The notes below the pieces were generated by a model. That model did no database searches. It saw nothing but the letters and a program-made list of their open reading frames with translations, and was not told where the DNA came from. A stretch of 34,742 bases of DNA from Reclinomonas americana ATCC 50394 (lineage: Eukaryota > Jakobida > Jakobea > Jakobida), in assembly GCA_048213135.1 (NCBI GenBank), contig PS015490.1, positions 24,622 through 59,363 of the forward strand. Reading direction: 5' to 3'. Below, piece after piece: positions 12,424 to 25,500 of this stretch. Both the position numbers and the translations under genes were made by a program. Each line of letters starts with the position of its first letter. Position 1 is the stretch's first letter.

Positions 12424-12635
12424 GTGTGCAGAGAGTGAGTGTGTGTGTGTGTGTTATGTGGACACTTTCGACTCGCGCGCGTCACTTCAATTGGGGCCAC
12501 CACCGTCGCCCCCTCAACTCGTGTGCACACGTGCTCATCGCCAACCGCTTGCTCGCCCCAAGAAACCCCCCCTTACGCAGCAAGCATGTTCGCCTCAGGT
12601 GCGCCTCTTTCTGCACACACCGAGCATGTCGCACC
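12424..12635. promoter_or_regulatory. Divergent intergenic region NDUFV2 / DnaJ
   Basis: About 212 bp between the start codons of two divergently transcribed, probably mitochondrial, genes. It is a candidate shared promoter. It contains a TG run (about 12435-12452) and C-rich stretches, with no obvious TATA box. The right boundary depends on which start of the DnaJ gene is used (12636 or 12793). Confidence 0.35.
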
Positions 12636-14572
12636 ATGTCTCACTTGTTGTGCGCACACACTCTCTCAGTGCGCGCGACTGCATCTGCGTGCTGGCGTGC
12701 AAGTGCGGCACACAAGCCCTCTGCAGAGTCGCTCTTGTGGAGATGGATGTTGACATCATCATCACAGCAGCCATCGGAGAGAAGACACATTCATGCGACT
12801 GGTGTGTGCCTTACACAAGACGCTCTTTTTTTGTTGCTGCTGCCTAGCTTATGTAGCTGCTGCAGCACCGGCGTGGAAGAACTTTTACGATGTGTTGGGC
12901 GTGTCGCACAGTGCCTCGCAAGACGAGATCAAGAAAAAGTATCGCGAGGTGCGTGTCGTTGCGTTGTGCATGGAGGAGAGTGCCTTTGTGCGTGCTCACT
13001 GTGTGTGTGTGTGTGTGTTCGTGCGCAGTTGGCGAAAAAGTTCCATCCCGACATGAACAAGGAGGATCCGAAGGCGGCGGAGAAGAAGTTCCAGGAGATC
13101 AGTCGAGCGTATGAGGTTTCTTTGCGCAGTTGTCTCTCCCCGCTCTCTCTCTCTCTGTGTCTCACACACGCGCATTGTGTAGACGCTTGGTGATGAGAAG
13201 AAGCGGCGCATGTATGACGCCAGTGGGCACATTGACCCGGATGATCCCGAGGCACAGGCTGGTTCGCACATTCGTTTCCCCCTGTGTCACTCTGCACGGT
13301 CCTTGTTGCTGATCGTGGGTGGTGTGCAGCTGGTAGAGGCTTTGGCGGTGGCTTTGGCGGGTTCGGTGGTGGCTTTGGGCCGTTTGGCGACCAGTTCAAG
13401 GAGCAAACGTTCAAGGATTTCAGTGACTTTTTCGGCTTCCGCGCCGGTGGTGCCTCGCCGCACAGTCTCGATCTGCAGATCTCCATGCGACTGTCGTTCA
13501 TGGAGGCGGTGCATGGAACGGTGAAGAATGGGCTCGTGAAGCGGCAAGTGCCGTGCGTGCCGTGCAATGGCACAGGTGGCACAGATCGCACCACGTGCAC
13601 GGCGTGCGGTGGTCGCGGAACGGTTCGTGACCGCTCGCTCATGCTTCTTCTTCTCCTTCCTCAGCTGACGTGACAGCGGCGCACAGATTTCGATGCAACA
13701 AGGCTTCTTCCAGATGCAAGTCGCCTGTCCCACGTGCCAGGGCGAGGGTCATCGCATCAAGAACCCGTGCAAATCCTGCAAAGGCACCGCCACACAATCC
13801 GAAAAGACGAGTGTGGACATCAAAATTCCACCTGGAGTCGACACGGGCACCACGCTGCGCATTCCGGGGAAGGGCAATGCCGGTCCTCGAAGCGCGCTCG
13901 GCGACTTGTACGTGGAAATCAATGTGGAGCCCGACCGGTTCTTCACTCGCGACGGTCCTGATGTGCACTGCGAAGTTCCCATTACGCTGTCCCAGGTGCG
14001 CAATGCGTGTCGTTGCTCACGTTGTTGCTCTTCTCCACTGACTCTCCTCTGCACAGGCCGTTCTCGGCGGGCACGTGACGGTGCCTACGCTGCATGGCGA
14101 AGTGAAGCTGAAGGTCCCCTCCGGCACACAGCCCAACGACAAGAAGGTGCTGCGTGGCAAGGGCATTCGCAAGCTTACAGATAGAGGCGGCTTTGGCGAT
14201 CAGTATGTGGTGCTCAAAGTCTCCATTCCTCGGTGCGTCTCTGTACACTGCTCCTTCCGCCAGTCGTCGCTCTGCTCACTGCCAAGGGTGCGTGCAGAAC
14301 TCTGACGCCTCGACAAGAGGAGTTGCTGCGCGAGTTTGAGGTGCTGGATACCGGCAACGACGATCACCAGAAGAGAGGCGGTGTGCTGCAAGACACGCTC
14401 AAGAAAGTGCGCGGAGTCGTGTCGGGCGTGAGTTGTCAACAGGTCGTGTGTGTGTGCGGTGCTCATCTGGTAACGTGCGCCGCAGGTCAAGGACTTTTTG
14501 AAGAATGTGTCGGGCAAGGGCGAATCCAAGGACGACAGCAGCGCAGACGGCGGCGGCGGCGGCAAGACGTAG
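12636..14572 (+). CDS. DNAJA3: Type I DnaJ/Hsp40 co-chaperone, mitochondrial type
   Basis: Exons: 12636-12702, 12857-12948, 13029-13115, 13183-13261, 13330-13622, 13687-13995, 14057-14232, 14298-14427, 14486-14572 (439 residues). It is a co-chaperone of mitochondrial Hsp70. The J domain has [13 protein letters not shown] and the HPD motif (FHPDMNKED). A Gly/Phe linker ([14 protein letters not shown]) follows, then four zinc motifs: [24 protein letters not shown] and CKSCKGTA. The C-terminal substrate domain ([16 protein letters not shown]) ends [12 protein letters not shown], as in Tid1/Mdj1. The start is uncertain. The chosen exon gives an acid-free Arg/Ser/Thr presequence ([20 protein letters not shown]) using a GTGCGG donor. 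The alternative is an unspliced ATG at 12793, which gives a hydrophobic Cys-rich signal-like N terminus. Everything from residue 30 on is firm. Confidence 0.85.
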
Positions 14573-14688
14573 TTGTCGCATCTGAGTGGCTCTGACTGCT
14601 TGTGACCAACCAACCCTCACGTTAGATGTAGTGGGTGAGGTGCGGCGCGCGCACGCAAGTAGTAAAAAGCTATGTCAGTCTGTTTCAA

Positions 14689-15994
14689 TCACAAAACCCC
14701 CGCGAATCCGCGACGACCCGCCGCAGCACCCGGTGACGACGGTGATTCGGCTGCGGCGCTGGCAGTTGTGGTGGTGGTGGTTGTCGTCGTTGCGCCTGCC
14801 ATGCTATCCCGGCCACTGATCGGCGAGTACAGCGCATCCAGCAGCTCGGCCACGGTGATGCCCATCTGTGACTCGACCGAGGAGGCACCGGAGACTCGAA
14901 TGGCCTCGGCCAGGCGATCCTCACAGTCTCTCCGCCGCGCGTACACAATCGCCTGCTGGATGCTGCGACTCCACTCGCGCTGATCCTGCTCCGACTCGCC
15001 ACAAACGTAAAACGTCCGCTCCAATCGCCCGCCGAGACTCGGACCGGCGCCAACCTCGGCTGGTCGAACAGCCGCTTGCACGTGCAGCGCAAAGCAGTGC
15101 TCCTGCGCGGGGGAGGAGTGAGTGAGCGGGGGGAAGGAGAGCTTGGGAAAGGGAGGGAGACAGAGGCGCGTACCCGTCCCACAGTGCCACAGACGAGCGC
15201 ATCCTTGCCGACGCCATCGACAAGGTGTGGTGCGGAGAGGCATGGATCCTCCAATGAGTCGGTGTGGTCGCGCACTTGCCTCTGCGGTTCCACTTCATAC
15301 ACCAGCGATTTCTCGCCGACCACATCCTCATGCGCGTCGGCCCACCTCTCATCTCGCGACGCCACCGTCTTGCACCAGCAGCCGGTTTCGATGAGAATGG
15401 TGGAGATGGGTGAGTCCTGCGCAGGCACGGTCAGCGAAACACAAATCACGTTGACGACGAGAAGCAAAGGCACGCAACATGCGGGCTCTTCTGGTACGTC
15501 AGTGTGTTCTCGTGCAGGTGGAAGAAGCGACGCTGCCATGAATCACGCCCGAACACACCTGGCAGGCGGAGGAGCAATGAGTGTCAAAGTGGATCGCATA
15601 CGGCTCTCTCGTAGACGCGAAATCGACCACGCTGCATCAGCCATCTCTCTCTCTGTGCTGCCTCGCTCACTCGAAGGAGCAAAAAGTACGTGACAAGCTG
15701 GACGACGGGGAACAAAGCAACGTCTTGACTGCAGCACTCGACCAGCACATCGTCTGGTTCGCTGCGACTCACCCTTCTTGTGACCGAGCTTATGCAAGTA
15801 CCCCGTCATTGGTGCCGGTGGATCCGCAGGCAGTGGAACATAGCGAACGCCCACCAGTCGACGAGTAAAGTTGCCACGGGAGACACTGACGCACGAGAGA
15901 ATGATGAGCGCTCGGAACTCGCAGATGATTGTGCGAGGAAGAGATATGAGAGAGAGAGAGAGAGAAGGATGCGTCAGAGTGTGCCTGCGTCTGT

Positions 15995-16036
<42 letters not shown>

Positions 16037-16352
16037 GTGACCGACCGGAGTGTGCTCTTGTTAAATCGCTGCACTGTGGTTCCATCGCGCAATCGAATGG
16101 TGCTTCTCACATCCGGATCAACCCAGTCCGGCTGCATTCCAATGAGAAAACACACACACACACTGACACTGACACACACTCAAGCACACAACAAACCACA
16201 TACTGAACACACATGCAATCAATGACTTGTGTGAAGAAGCACACGGGAAATAGGTAAGAAAAGGCAAGACTTACAGGCGCGGGTGGCGACGGTGGCGCTG
16301 CAGAACTCGCCTGCGCCGCGAGCTTGGCAGCGCGCTCCTGGTACGCCATCAT
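14689..16352 (-). CDS. Pleckstrin-homology (PH) domain protein
   Basis: Exons: 16275-16352, 16046-16131, 15773-15885, 15479-15558, 15174-15416, 14689-15102 (337 residues). Residues 1-26 are Ala/Pro-rich. A segment PDWVDPDVRSTIRLRDG leads into the PH domain. That domain starts GYLHKLGHKKG, continues WQRRFFHLHENTLTYQKS, and ends with the diagnostic last helix RTFYVCGESEQDQREWSRSI. A low-complexity loop of about 90 residues lies between strand 3 and that helix. The C terminus has a nine-Thr run and a Ser/Ala/Pro tail. PH domains bind phosphoinositides or proteins, so a signalling or membrane-recruitment role is likely, but ligand and pathway cannot be read. Intron 2 (15886-16045) contains (GA)n and (CT)n tracts. 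The donor at 15478 is GTTGCGT. Confidence 0.82.
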
Positions 16353-16532
16353 ATATCAAAACAAAAAACGAAAGGACCGGAGGACAGATGAAGGACCGTC
16401 CACACCAATTAGTCGACAGACTCACACGCGCGCACTTCTTCACTCTCTCTCACACACACGCACAGACGCACTCTCTCCCTGTGTGTGCGTGTGCGTGAGC
16501 GAGTGGACGCACGTAGCACAGTACATCCATCA
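16353..16532. promoter_or_regulatory. Divergent intergenic region PH protein / giant surface protein
   Basis: 180 bp between divergently oriented start codons. The PH side is A-rich (CAAAACAAAAAACG) and the rest is AC/CT-rich. No recognisable core promoter element is visible. Confidence 0.35.
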
Positions 16533-19500
16533 ATGCGTCGTCATCATGTGTGTGTATTGCTCGTCATTGTTGCGCTGTGTGCTGTGTGGAGTGCCAGCAC
16601 AGCAGGTATGTGTCACTTTCTCACACACTCTCTCCTCCACACACACACACTCACACACGCATTGTGAACATGTGATTGCGAGAAGTAGACAATACATCCA
16701 TATTCGGCGATGCTCACTCTCTCTCTCTCTCGACATAGATGCCGCCACGTCGCTGAGCTTTCTACCGTACACACCAGTCCGCACAACGCTGACTACAGTT
16801 ACGCCTTCTTCTTCTTCCCGCTCTTGTTTCCCAGCTCACACACAGAACAGCTCTCGCGAACGGTGACTGCCGCCTGTCGATCGTCCGTGTCGGCGACTAC
16901 CTCGGGCATTCTGGTGGAACGCTGGTCAGGGCAGAGTGGAAGTCTAGTGGCCAATGCCAAGTTGCGTTTTTCTCTTTGTTTGATTGGTGTCCTCCCTGTT
17001 GGTATTCTCATCGACGTTACCTTGACCTGAGTAGCTTCTCCGGCACTCCATCTACGTGCTTTGCATTGACGTCGTCGTTTTCGTACTCGACAACCAGTGT
17101 CGGTGAGTTGTTTTTGCTTCGTGTGCCACCGTGCGGTCCACTGATTGAGTGTGGCATGCAGCCAACACATCCACACGGCTGACCGCATTCCTCACGATAC
17201 CCACCGACAGCACTTACAATGTGCGTCATGGGGTCTCGTCATGCTCTGTGTACTGTGTGTGTTCGTGACTGACTGTGTGTTGACGTGCGGCACAGTTCTA
17301 CATGACGTGTAACGACGCCTGTGATCTGTACATCAGTACCACCGGCGATGTGGCCGGTCTCACGAAGGTGGCCAGTGTCGCCACTGGAGTCGCTGATGGA
17401 AACCCTTCGTTTCGAATTCTATCTTCTCTCTGTCTCCCCCACACGTTCACTTGCTGACACATTGGCGTTTGTTGCAGATGGAATCCAGTGCCATCGGCCG
17501 TCTCCCCAGCATACACACTCTCCATCAATCAAGTGATTCTCCTGCAAGTTCTCCACAAGGCACGTTAACGCTGCGCTCGCGAGGTGCGTATCTCCTTTAC
17601 ATTCTTCTCACAAGTATGATGTGCGCGGGCAGAGGGGACCTGGCGGGTCAACAACGCATGTGAGGTATGCTCTGTGCTGTCGACATCTGTCTCCACACAA
17701 TGTCTCCTGACGTGCCACGCGCGCACACACAGTATCGGCTGGAAGTACGGCAGCAACAGCATCGCGACGATTCCTGCTTCACCGTGTCTGGTGGGTGTCG
17801 TTTTCTGGAAGATCATTGGCGGTGCCGATGCGGTGAGTAAGTCTCCACTTTTCGTGTCAGATTTCCACCGACTCGCCCATTCTGACGCCGCTTCATCGCG
17901 CAGGCCAAATTCCTCATAGCCGGCAACCTGCTGCAAGCGAATCAGCTCGGTGGTCTGCGCGGCGACCCGGTGACCATGAACCCCACGTTGGTGGTCACGG
18001 TGCAGGGCGACGACCTCGGCTCCACACCGACCACTGCGTCGTTCAGCTTAACCGAGAGTACGTGATCGCACACTTCAATCCTTCCGCTCACTCTCACGTA
18101 TCCGTCCTCATACTGACTGCCTCGTGCTGCACATCACAGCACCTGTCCCACCGTGGAATGTGCGCCTGCTCACCCGCGACTTCCCCATACCGGCGCCGGC
18201 GTATCCCTACGTCATTACGCAGATTGCAGCTCGTGACGACAACTGCTGCGAGACGTACACGTTTGATATCACGGACAATGCCGGTCAGCCGCTCACTATC
18301 AGCGGCAACCAACTCATCCTCACTGCGATGCCGACAGCATCAACTTTTTCTATCAAAATTCGCGTCACGGATTCGAACGGCTTAGATCTTCAAGTCACGC
18401 AAGCGGTAAGTTTGTGCGTACGTTGACATGGCGCGCCACTCTCGCGTGCTCATTCCTTCCGTTTCTGTGCTACAGTTGAATCTGTTCAGCAATCTGAGCC
18501 TCAGCAACCTCACTTTTACACCGGGAGCCGTGGCTCCGACTGTGATTGGCACGGTGTGTGTTTGTGTATTAGAGTATGACGATCACCGGCAGCGTATATT
18601 TTCTCACCGTCTGCTTTCCAGCTTTCCTATACCTACTCAGGCAATTCCAACAGGAGTCCGACGAGCACTAAAGGCGTGTTGCGCGAGCGTTGGGAGACGC
18701 TCCGTGGACCAAACATTGTCAGTGCCGATTACGCCTCAGTGCCGCTCAGCACGACGAGCGGTACTACCCAGGTGGCCATTCTCACCTCCTCGACTCCACT
18801 CGAATTTCTCACGAATGACGGCGGTATGGCACCATGTCGCCTGACTGCAAGCTTTTTTGGCAGTTCTTGTCGCTCACCACACCACCACCTCCTCTCGTCA
18901 GACAATTACGCCTCGCGACTGTCGGCATACGTCACCATTCCGTCCACCAACACGTACACAGTTGCGCTTCGCTGCGCATTGCCATAAAGTGCAGCAGCTG
19001 CTCACCGTGAACTCTCGTTGCATGCAGTTTTGGGTGGCTGGCGACGACGAGACCGAGTTGTTCCTCAGCACCACCTCGAACCCGGACGACTTGGTGCAGG
19101 TGGCCGGTGTGCCGCCCAACAGCTACTCCAACATTGGCGAGTTCACCAAGTTTGCGGCGCAAAAGTCAGCTGCATTCAGCTTCACCGCCGGCCAAGTGAT
19201 TCTCGTCGAAATTCGCCACAAGGTGACAGGGCAACATTCCCCGCACCACCGTGCTACCCACACGCACTTAACGCATCCATTCATTTTTCGCAGGAAGAGG
19301 CTGTCAACGATTTCGTGCAACTGCGCTGGTCGTACCCACCCAACGCCTCTACACCGGTCAGCATTCCACTGTCGGCATGCGACCCCGCCACCGCCTATTA
19401 CCGCATTGTCGCCGGTTTCGACGGCTCGCTATTCACCATGCAGGGCAGGCAGCTGGTGATCAAGTCGACCACTGGTATCACTGGTCCCACACGCAAGGTC

Positions 19501-22500
19501 ACCATCCAGGTGGACAACAGCCAGGCCAGTACGTCGTCCCAGACGTTCACGCTGACGGAAAGTGCGTCAAGAGTGGTGTCGTCGGGGAGGTTGGGTGTGC
19601 CACTGTGTCTGACTTGCCAGCGCACTTTTCAGTCAACGTGGCGCCGACGAGTATCGCACTGACGTCGTCGACCTACGTGCCACCGGCAACCGCCGGTGCT
19701 CTGGTGGGATCCTTGTCGACCACCGATGCCAACATCTCCGACACCTTCACGTATACCATCACTTCCAGTACGCCTTCTAACGCGTTCACCATTGTCGGCA
19801 ACTCGCTAAAGATCCGAAACGCCGGGCAAACCGGCTCCTTGAGTGTGCTCGTGCGCAGCACCGACTCTGGCGGTCTCTTTGTGGGGCGCACTTTCTCAGT
19901 CACGGAATGTGAGTTGCTGGTCGCATTCCGCCGAGTGCTGGATTAGAAGCTGACAATTGCGCAGCCAATGTCCCGCCCACCAACCTCATATTTACGAACG
20001 CCGTGATGGGTCTGGCCAACAACGTGTATCCGATTCCTATGGTGATGAACACGGTCATCGGCACCGTCAGCGCCAGCGACGCAAACACGGGCCAAACGCT
20101 GACGTACAGCATCACTGGCGGCACCGATGCTGCCAAATTTTCGCTCGGCGTCGACGCGAAGCTGCGCTGTCAGGTGGCGAACCTCACGGGCGACAATCTG
20201 CAAGTGATTATCACCGTCAGCGACGGAGCTGGTGGTTCTCTCTCGCGCACATTTACTTTTAGCGAAGGTTACGCCGCTGTGTTGAGTGTCTCGGTTTCAT
20301 GGGTTGCTTGACTTATACTTGTCGATGTGTTTGAAACAGTCAACGCGGCGCCAACGGCAGTCACCCTCTCGGCGTTGACGTACATTCCACCACTGGCTCT
20401 CAGTGCCGTCATTGGCAATCTGGCCACCACCGACGCCAACTGCTGCCAGACATACACGTACACCATTGTGGGCGGCACCGACATGACCAAGTTCTCCATT
20501 TCGGGCACGCAGCTGATCAACACGGTCAGCGGCTTGCGTGGCGATCCGCTGGAAGTGATTGTGCGGTCGCTGGATACTGGTGGTGCATCGGTGTCTGGCC
20601 GCTTCCTGATCACGGAACGTGAGTGCACTTGGCTGTTGTGCACCTGGTCACTCGTTGTCGTTGTCTGACTGCGTGTGTGTACATGTGGCAGAAAACCTGG
20701 CACCCACCGCCATCAACCTGAGTGCACTGACCTATGTGCCGCCGAGTGTTGCCAACGCGGTCGTTAGCGCTCTGTCGACCACCGATATCAACACTGCTCA
20801 GACGTTCACGTACTCGGTTGTGTCCAGCACGCCGGCCAGCATCTTTACAATTTTCAGCGGACAACTCTCCTTCAGCAGCGCCGCGCAGATGGGCTCACTC
20901 ACAGTGACGATTCGTTCCACTGACAATGGCACACCACCGCTGTCGGTAACTCAGTCGTTCACCATCACCGAGGGTGCGCTGCTTTGATTCCCCGTGTCGC
21001 CGTCTGACATTTGTCGCTGATGGCCTCTCTCTCTCTCTCTCTCTTCCTCTACCTACAGCTAATGTTCCGCCGAGCTCGCTCACCGTTTCCACAACCACGT
21101 ACCAGCCTCATCTCGGGTTGGGTGCCACAGTGGCCACGCTGGCGGTCATTGATGTCAACACGTCGCAAACCATCACGCTGTCCATCACTGGCGGCACAGC
21201 TGCGAGCCAATTCAGCATCAGTGGAACCGTGCTAAAGTCGGCCGTCTCTGACCTCTTTGGCAACAATCTGCAAGTGATTGTTCTTGCTGACGACGGTGCC
21301 GGTGGTCAGCTGTCGAAGACATTTGTGTTCAATGAGAGTTGCGTGCCTTGACAGAGAGTGAGTGCTACGACCATCTTTGTTTGCTGATGCTGTAAGCAGT
21401 CAACACGACGCCGACCGACATTCTGCTCTCGGCGACCTCGTACGATCCCATCATGCTGCCGAGTGCCGCTGTGGGCACTCTGTCGGCGGTCGACGCCAAC
21501 ACGGCACAGACGTATGTGTTCTCCATTGTGCCGACCGGCGACGCAGCGTTTTTCAGCATCAATGGTAACCAGTTGACGGCCGTCGGACCCACCGAATCCT
21601 CGGTGCCACTGTCGCTCACTATCAAAGTCACCGACAATGGTTCCCCGTCGGCCACGTTCACCAAGACATTTTCCATTAGCACCAGTGCGTTGCACAGTTC
21701 ACTGTGTTCATGTGTGCATTTGTTGCTCACCGCTACTCGCAGCCAACTATCCGCCGACTGGTCTTGCGCTGTCGGCCAACACGTATGTACCGCCGCTCAC
21801 GATGAACGCCGTTATCGGCACGCTTTCGGCCACGGACGTCAACTGCTGCCAGACGCTGACCTACTCCATTGTGGGTGGCGCTGACGCTTCCAAGTTCAAC
21901 ATTTCTGGCAACAAGCTGCGCGCCAATGTGGACCCGTTTACCGGCACCGGCCTCAGCGTGATGGTTCAGGTGTCGGACGGTGTCGGTGGCACACAGACAC
22001 TCACGTTCACTATCTCCGAAGGTGTGCCTCCCAGCATTCGTCTCGCCTTGCTTCGATGATACTCATGCAGTCGTCGTCGTCGTGCAAACAGTGAATGTAG
22101 CGTCGACCAGCCTCACCCTCAGCTCCACCACATTCGTGCCGCCGACAGCAGCCCCGAATCAGGCGATCGGCACGCTGGCCACGGCTGATATCAATTGCTG
22201 CCAGATCTTCACATACACCGTGGTGGGAGGCACCAGTGCGTCACTGTTTACAGTGGTCGGTGGCAATCAGTTGGCATTCCGTGCTGCCGCACAGCGTGGC
22301 AACAACTTGCAGGTCACTGTTCGCTCGACTGACGATGCGGCATCACCGTTGTTTATCGAGCAGACATTTGTCATTAGCGAAGGTGAGAAGCGTGCGGCAA
22401 TGATGTGCATCATTTTTGCCTTTTCCATTTTTCTCATCGCTTTGCTGCGAGCAGTGAATCTGCCACCAACGGACATTGCGCTGTCGGCCAACACGTACGT

Positions 22501-25500
22501 GCCGCCAACTGCTGGTGCCAACACCGTCGTAGGCACGCTTACCACTGTCGACGGCAACACCGTGGACTCGTTCCACTACGACATTGTCGGTGGCGCTGAT
22601 ATGGCGCTCTTTGGTGTGCTCGTCGACACGCTGGTTCTGCTTCCCGCTGGTCTTCGTGGCACCGGCTTCCAGGTCGTAGTGCGGACCACCGATCGCTTTG
22701 GTGTCACGTTTGATAAGCTGTTTGTCATCTCCAACAGTTGCGCCTGCGATGCAGTCTCTTTACCGTGGATGTGTGTGTTCTCGTCGCTAACTGCAAGTGT
22801 CTACAGGCAATGTGTCTCCCACCGATATGCTGCTGTCGGGCAACACGTACACACCCAAGTCGGCACGCGGCAACCAAGCAGTCGGCGTTCTCTCTGTACT
22901 CGACGAGAACCTGACGGACACGTACACGTTTGCCATCACGGGTGGCGCCGATGCCTCCAAGTTCAGTATCGTCGGTCGATCGCTTGTCATTAGCGCACCG
23001 TTCACCACCGGCACCGGGCTCCGCGTGTCGGTGACTGGCACGTGCATTGCGTCAGGGGACGTAATCGTACGATCGTACATTGTCAATGAGAGTTTCGTTG
23101 ACGAGTGCGATTACTTGTGTGTGCACGCTGTGGAGTACTTACAGTGCACACGCACAGGCAATGTGATTCCGACAGCCGTGCTGCTGAGCAACACGGCGTA
23201 CGTGCCGCCCGGCCTGCCGGCAACACTGCTGATTGGCAACCTGTCGACTGTAGACGACAATTGCTGCCAGACGGCAACGTACAGCGTCATCGGTGGAGCT
23301 GATGCTGCGCGCTTTTTCGTTGCCGGCGACGTGCTATCTCTTCGCTACACCACGGCTATTGTCAGCTCGTTGCAAGTCATGATTCAGACCGACGACGGCG
23401 CCGGTGGTGTCTTCTCCGACACGTTTACCATCTCTGAATGTGCGCGCAGCGTCATCTGTATTCGTGTCTCGGGTGGAAGTATCCTTTCTCATCATATCCC
23501 TTGTTTTTTTGCACCCACAGCTAACGTGCAGCCGACCGACATTCTGCTGACAGGCCTGTCGTACGTACCGCGCAGCGCCAACAACAACGTGGTCATTGGC
23601 ACATTGTCGTCGGTGGACTCCAATGTCGGTCAGGGCCACACGTATTCCATTGTCGGCGGCGCCGCGCAGGCTCTCTTTGCCATCACTGGCGACGACAAGT
23701 TGACGCTCGTGCCATCGAATGTTACAGGCGATCCGCTTGTCGTCACCGTGCGCACGACTGACGATGATGGATTGTCATTCGACAAGACATTCTCCGTTGC
23801 CGAGGGTATGTATGCTTGCGCAGAGAAGACTGGTGGTGCCGTTGCTGACTGTCTGCTGCATCATCCCCGCAGTGAACATGCCTCCGACTGATGTTCAGTT
23901 GGCTCCTGGAACGTACTCGCCGCCGACGACGTCGCCAAACACCATAGCGGGCACGCTCAGCACCACGGACGACAACTCGGTTGAGTCATTCACGTACTCG
24001 GTGGTTGGCGGCATAGATCGGAGTCTCTTTACGATTGTCAATGGCAACCAGCTGGCGCTGGTGAGCAGCGGACAGCGAGGCACCGGCCTGGCCGTTGTCG
24101 TGCGAACAACAGACTCGGGAGGGGCGTCGTTTGACAAGTTCCTCACCGTCAATGATGGTGCAATGTCACTGTAGCAGTGAGATGCTGGAGATATTCGCCT
24201 CTCATTGTTTGTCTCTTCCATTCGCTGCAGTTCCGGTGCCGCCGACAGGCGCCACGCTCTCTGGCACGTCGTACAGTGCACCAACTGTCATCCCCAACAC
24301 GGCGATTGGCGTGGTGTCTGTCGACGATCCCAATACGACCGACACATTTACTTTTGACATTGCTCCTGGACCAAATGCTGTTGCGTGGACTGTCTACGAA
24401 TGCGCGACGCTTGTCTGCCTTGTTTTTGACTCTTGTGTTGTTTGGGTGTTTCGCAATAGGCGCTGTTCGCCATGGTCGGCAACCAGCTCGTTTTCACACA
24501 AGTGGGTCAACGCGGCGAGTTCGACGTGTCGATTCTGGTGACCGACGCCAGTGGCAACACGATCACCAAGAGTATTCGCGTGACGGAAGGTTGCCGCGTT
24601 GGACATTGTTATCCGTCTCTTGCTGTTCTTGCTCACTTGCTGTTGATAGCACACGTGCTGCCGACCGACATGGCACTGAGTTCGTTGACGTACGATCCGG
24701 GACTGGCAATGGGCGACACTGTGGCCACAATCAGCACATCACACAACAACTGCTGTGTCAGCATCGTGTACACGATTGTCGGTGGAGCCGATGCGGTGAG
24801 CTTGGATTGAGGGGAGTGCCTCTCATAGTCAATTCACATCCTCTTACTCATCGCACGTTGACAGTCCAAGTTCAACATCAGTGGCGGTGACAAGCTTGTC
24901 TCAAATGTGGCGGCACTGCAGGGCAACAATCTCGAAGTGCGGCTGCAGACCGACGACCAGCAGGGCGGCGTGCTGCAAAAGACATTTGTTCTCTCCGAGA
25001 GTTCCGACGCCGCGATCTTCTGCAATCTGTGCCTGGAAAACCGCACTCACTCGCTCCTTTTGTACGATCCGCAGAGAAAGTTGCGCCATCGGCTGTGCGT
25101 CTCTCGAACTTGACGTACACACCGCCGACAATGTCGGGCAACGTGGTTGTTGGCGCGTTGTCGTCGACCGATGTCAACTGCTGCGACACATTCACGTACA
25201 CCATCACTGGTGGCGCCAATCGCACTCTCTTCAATATCTCCGGAGCAAGTCTGCGACTCGGTGCTGCGGGCATCAACGGCGATCCGCTGGTGGTTGCGGT
25301 TACCTCCACTGACCCGGGCGGCATGTCACGCGAAGTCACATTCCTCATTCGCGAGAGTTGAGTGACAGCTGTCTTGTGCGTCTTATTGCACGTGGAGTCT
25401 CATTGCTTGCACAGACAACGTGGCTCCCACGGGTGCGACAATCTCGCCGACGCAGTACAAGGCACCGTTGGCACGCAACGGTGTCATTGGCACCATTCGT

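Noticed and set aside
15871-16206. Open frames in the (GA)n/(CT)n tracts
   Set aside because: Dinucleotide repeats give Arg-Glu or Ser-Leu polymers in every frame. They lie in PH-gene introns.
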